From Rhabdornis inornatus (taxonomy: Eukaryota; Chordata; Aves; Passeriformes; Rhabdornithidae): a stretch of 64,000 bases of DNA. Below, one piece after another: positions 63,301-64,000 of this stretch. The notes beneath the pieces were generated by a model. It had not been told where the DNA came from and made no database searches. It was given only the letters and a program-made list of their open reading frames with translations. The position numbers and the translations under genes are program-made. Where the stretch lies: contig VWZS01000622.1 in NCBI GenBank assembly GCA_013397075.1, positions 742,652 through 806,651 of the forward strand, in the 5' to 3' direction. Each line of letters starts with the position of its first letter. Positions within the stretch are counted from its first letter, which is position 1.

Positions 63301-64000
63301 ATTCAGACTGGAAGATACTAGAATTGGATTCTATCTACTTTCTGGTAAAAATTGTGCAGCTTATCTCATCAAGAACTAGTGACCAACAGATTCTGGGCTG
63401 TTTTGTTAGGTAGTATCAAGAAACAGACAGCAGTCCTCTGATCTTTCTCTCTCCTTTAATTATGAAGGGAAAACAGCTTGGTCACTCCAGTGTCCTGTAA
63501 CTTACAAAAGGACACACTTCTGCAGTGCTCACACAAATAGACTCTAGCTAACCCACAGACCAGCTGCATGCAGCTTGGAGCAACCTGGTTGAGTGGAAGG
63601 AGTTCCTACCCATGGCAGGTGTATTGGCATGAGATAATCTTTAAGATCACCTCCACTCAAAATATCCGATGGTTTTATAACCCTGAAAGCTACAGATGTA
63701 ACAAACTGGAATACGAAAAGAGACTCCAAAGATTTGAAGCCTTTGCCTATGAAAGAAAGGTAAACAAGCTTCATACGCATGAACACGGAAAAAAGCAAAC
63801 AAAGAGGGAGACAAAGGCAGGAGCGATGATTGAATTACTGAGCATGGATTGCAGGGACAGAACAGCCTTAAGTTTGGGCTAGAACTGTAAGAACAGGGCA
63901 ACACACATTTGAAAAGTTACATGAGGTATGGTGAGTTCACAAGGAGTTTCCAGCTCTAATTTGTAGGTCCAAGCCAGCTGCAGTGTAGTTTCTTCTGACC
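60322..64000 (-). other. PLPP1 intron 1 (part)
   Basis: 3.7 kb upstream of exon 2b. It carries the short CR1 fragment at 61,238-61,300. No CpG-rich promoter or exon 1 with its start codon is present, so these lie beyond the window. Confidence 0.75.
61238..61300 (-). mobile_element. Short CR1 LINE 3' fragment
   Basis: The plus strand reads AGGTTGGAAAGGACCTCCAA, then GATTATCAAGTCCAGCC and AACACCATGCCTGC, the antisense of the CR1 3' end. Only about 60 bp. Confidence 0.75.

Noticed and set aside
60400..64000. PLPP1 exon 1 or promoter
   Set aside because: No start codon context encoding the conserved N-terminus and no CpG-rich stretch. It must lie beyond the window.
1..64000. tRNA, rRNA, CRISPR array, phage or bacterial operon
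   Set aside because: Nothing of this kind is visible. The sequence is an ordinary vertebrate genic region with long introns.

Overview
The window is vertebrate nuclear DNA and is best explained as a bird, probably a songbird. The evidence is AT-rich sequence with long introns, several CR1 LINE fragments with the avian 3' end, and two solo LTRs of ERVL-like layout. It holds the 3' part of one gene on the plus strand and most of a second gene on the minus strand, arranged tail to tail. No tRNA, rRNA, CRISPR array, operon or prokaryotic feature is present. The pair MTREX-PLPP1 is also adjacent on human chromosome 5q11.2, a segment that corresponds to the bird Z chromosome (from general knowledge, not from this sequence).

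Positions 1 to about 13,400 carry the last nine coding exons of MTREX (MTR4/SKIV2L2, the RNA helicase that feeds the nuclear exosome). They encode 358 residues that line up with human residues 685-1042: the end of the arch/KOW region and the whole C-terminal DSHCT helical bundle. All eight internal junctions are GT-AG and all phases are consistent. The first 3.3 kb is intron, and the upstream exons lie outside the window.

Positions about 13,375 to 64,000 carry PLPP1 (lipid phosphate phosphatase 1, PAP2A) on the minus strand, read from right to left. Coding exons 2 to 6 are present, exon 2 in two alternative versions (2b at 60.2 kb and 2a at 48.3 kb). Exon 1 with the start codon lies beyond position 64,000. 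The three catalytic motifs of the PAP2 family sit on three separate exons (3, 4 and 5), and the numbering reproduces the known human active-site residues K120, R127, S169, H171, R217 and H223.

The two genes converge: their predicted poly(A) signals lie within 22 bp of each other on opposite strands, so the 3' ends probably overlap slightly.

The rest is intron. It holds four clear CR1 fragments and one older CR1-like relic, a 1.38-kb solo LTR in the sense of PLPP1 that ends about 0.7 kb before exon 4, a 0.8-kb solo LTR in the antisense direction, a 23-bp perfect inverted repeat, a 24-bp perfect palindrome, a G-quadruplex-like tract and a few short microsatellites. I found no undescribed system. 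The items most worth a second look are the mutually exclusive exon pair, the shared poly(A) region and the sense-oriented LTR.
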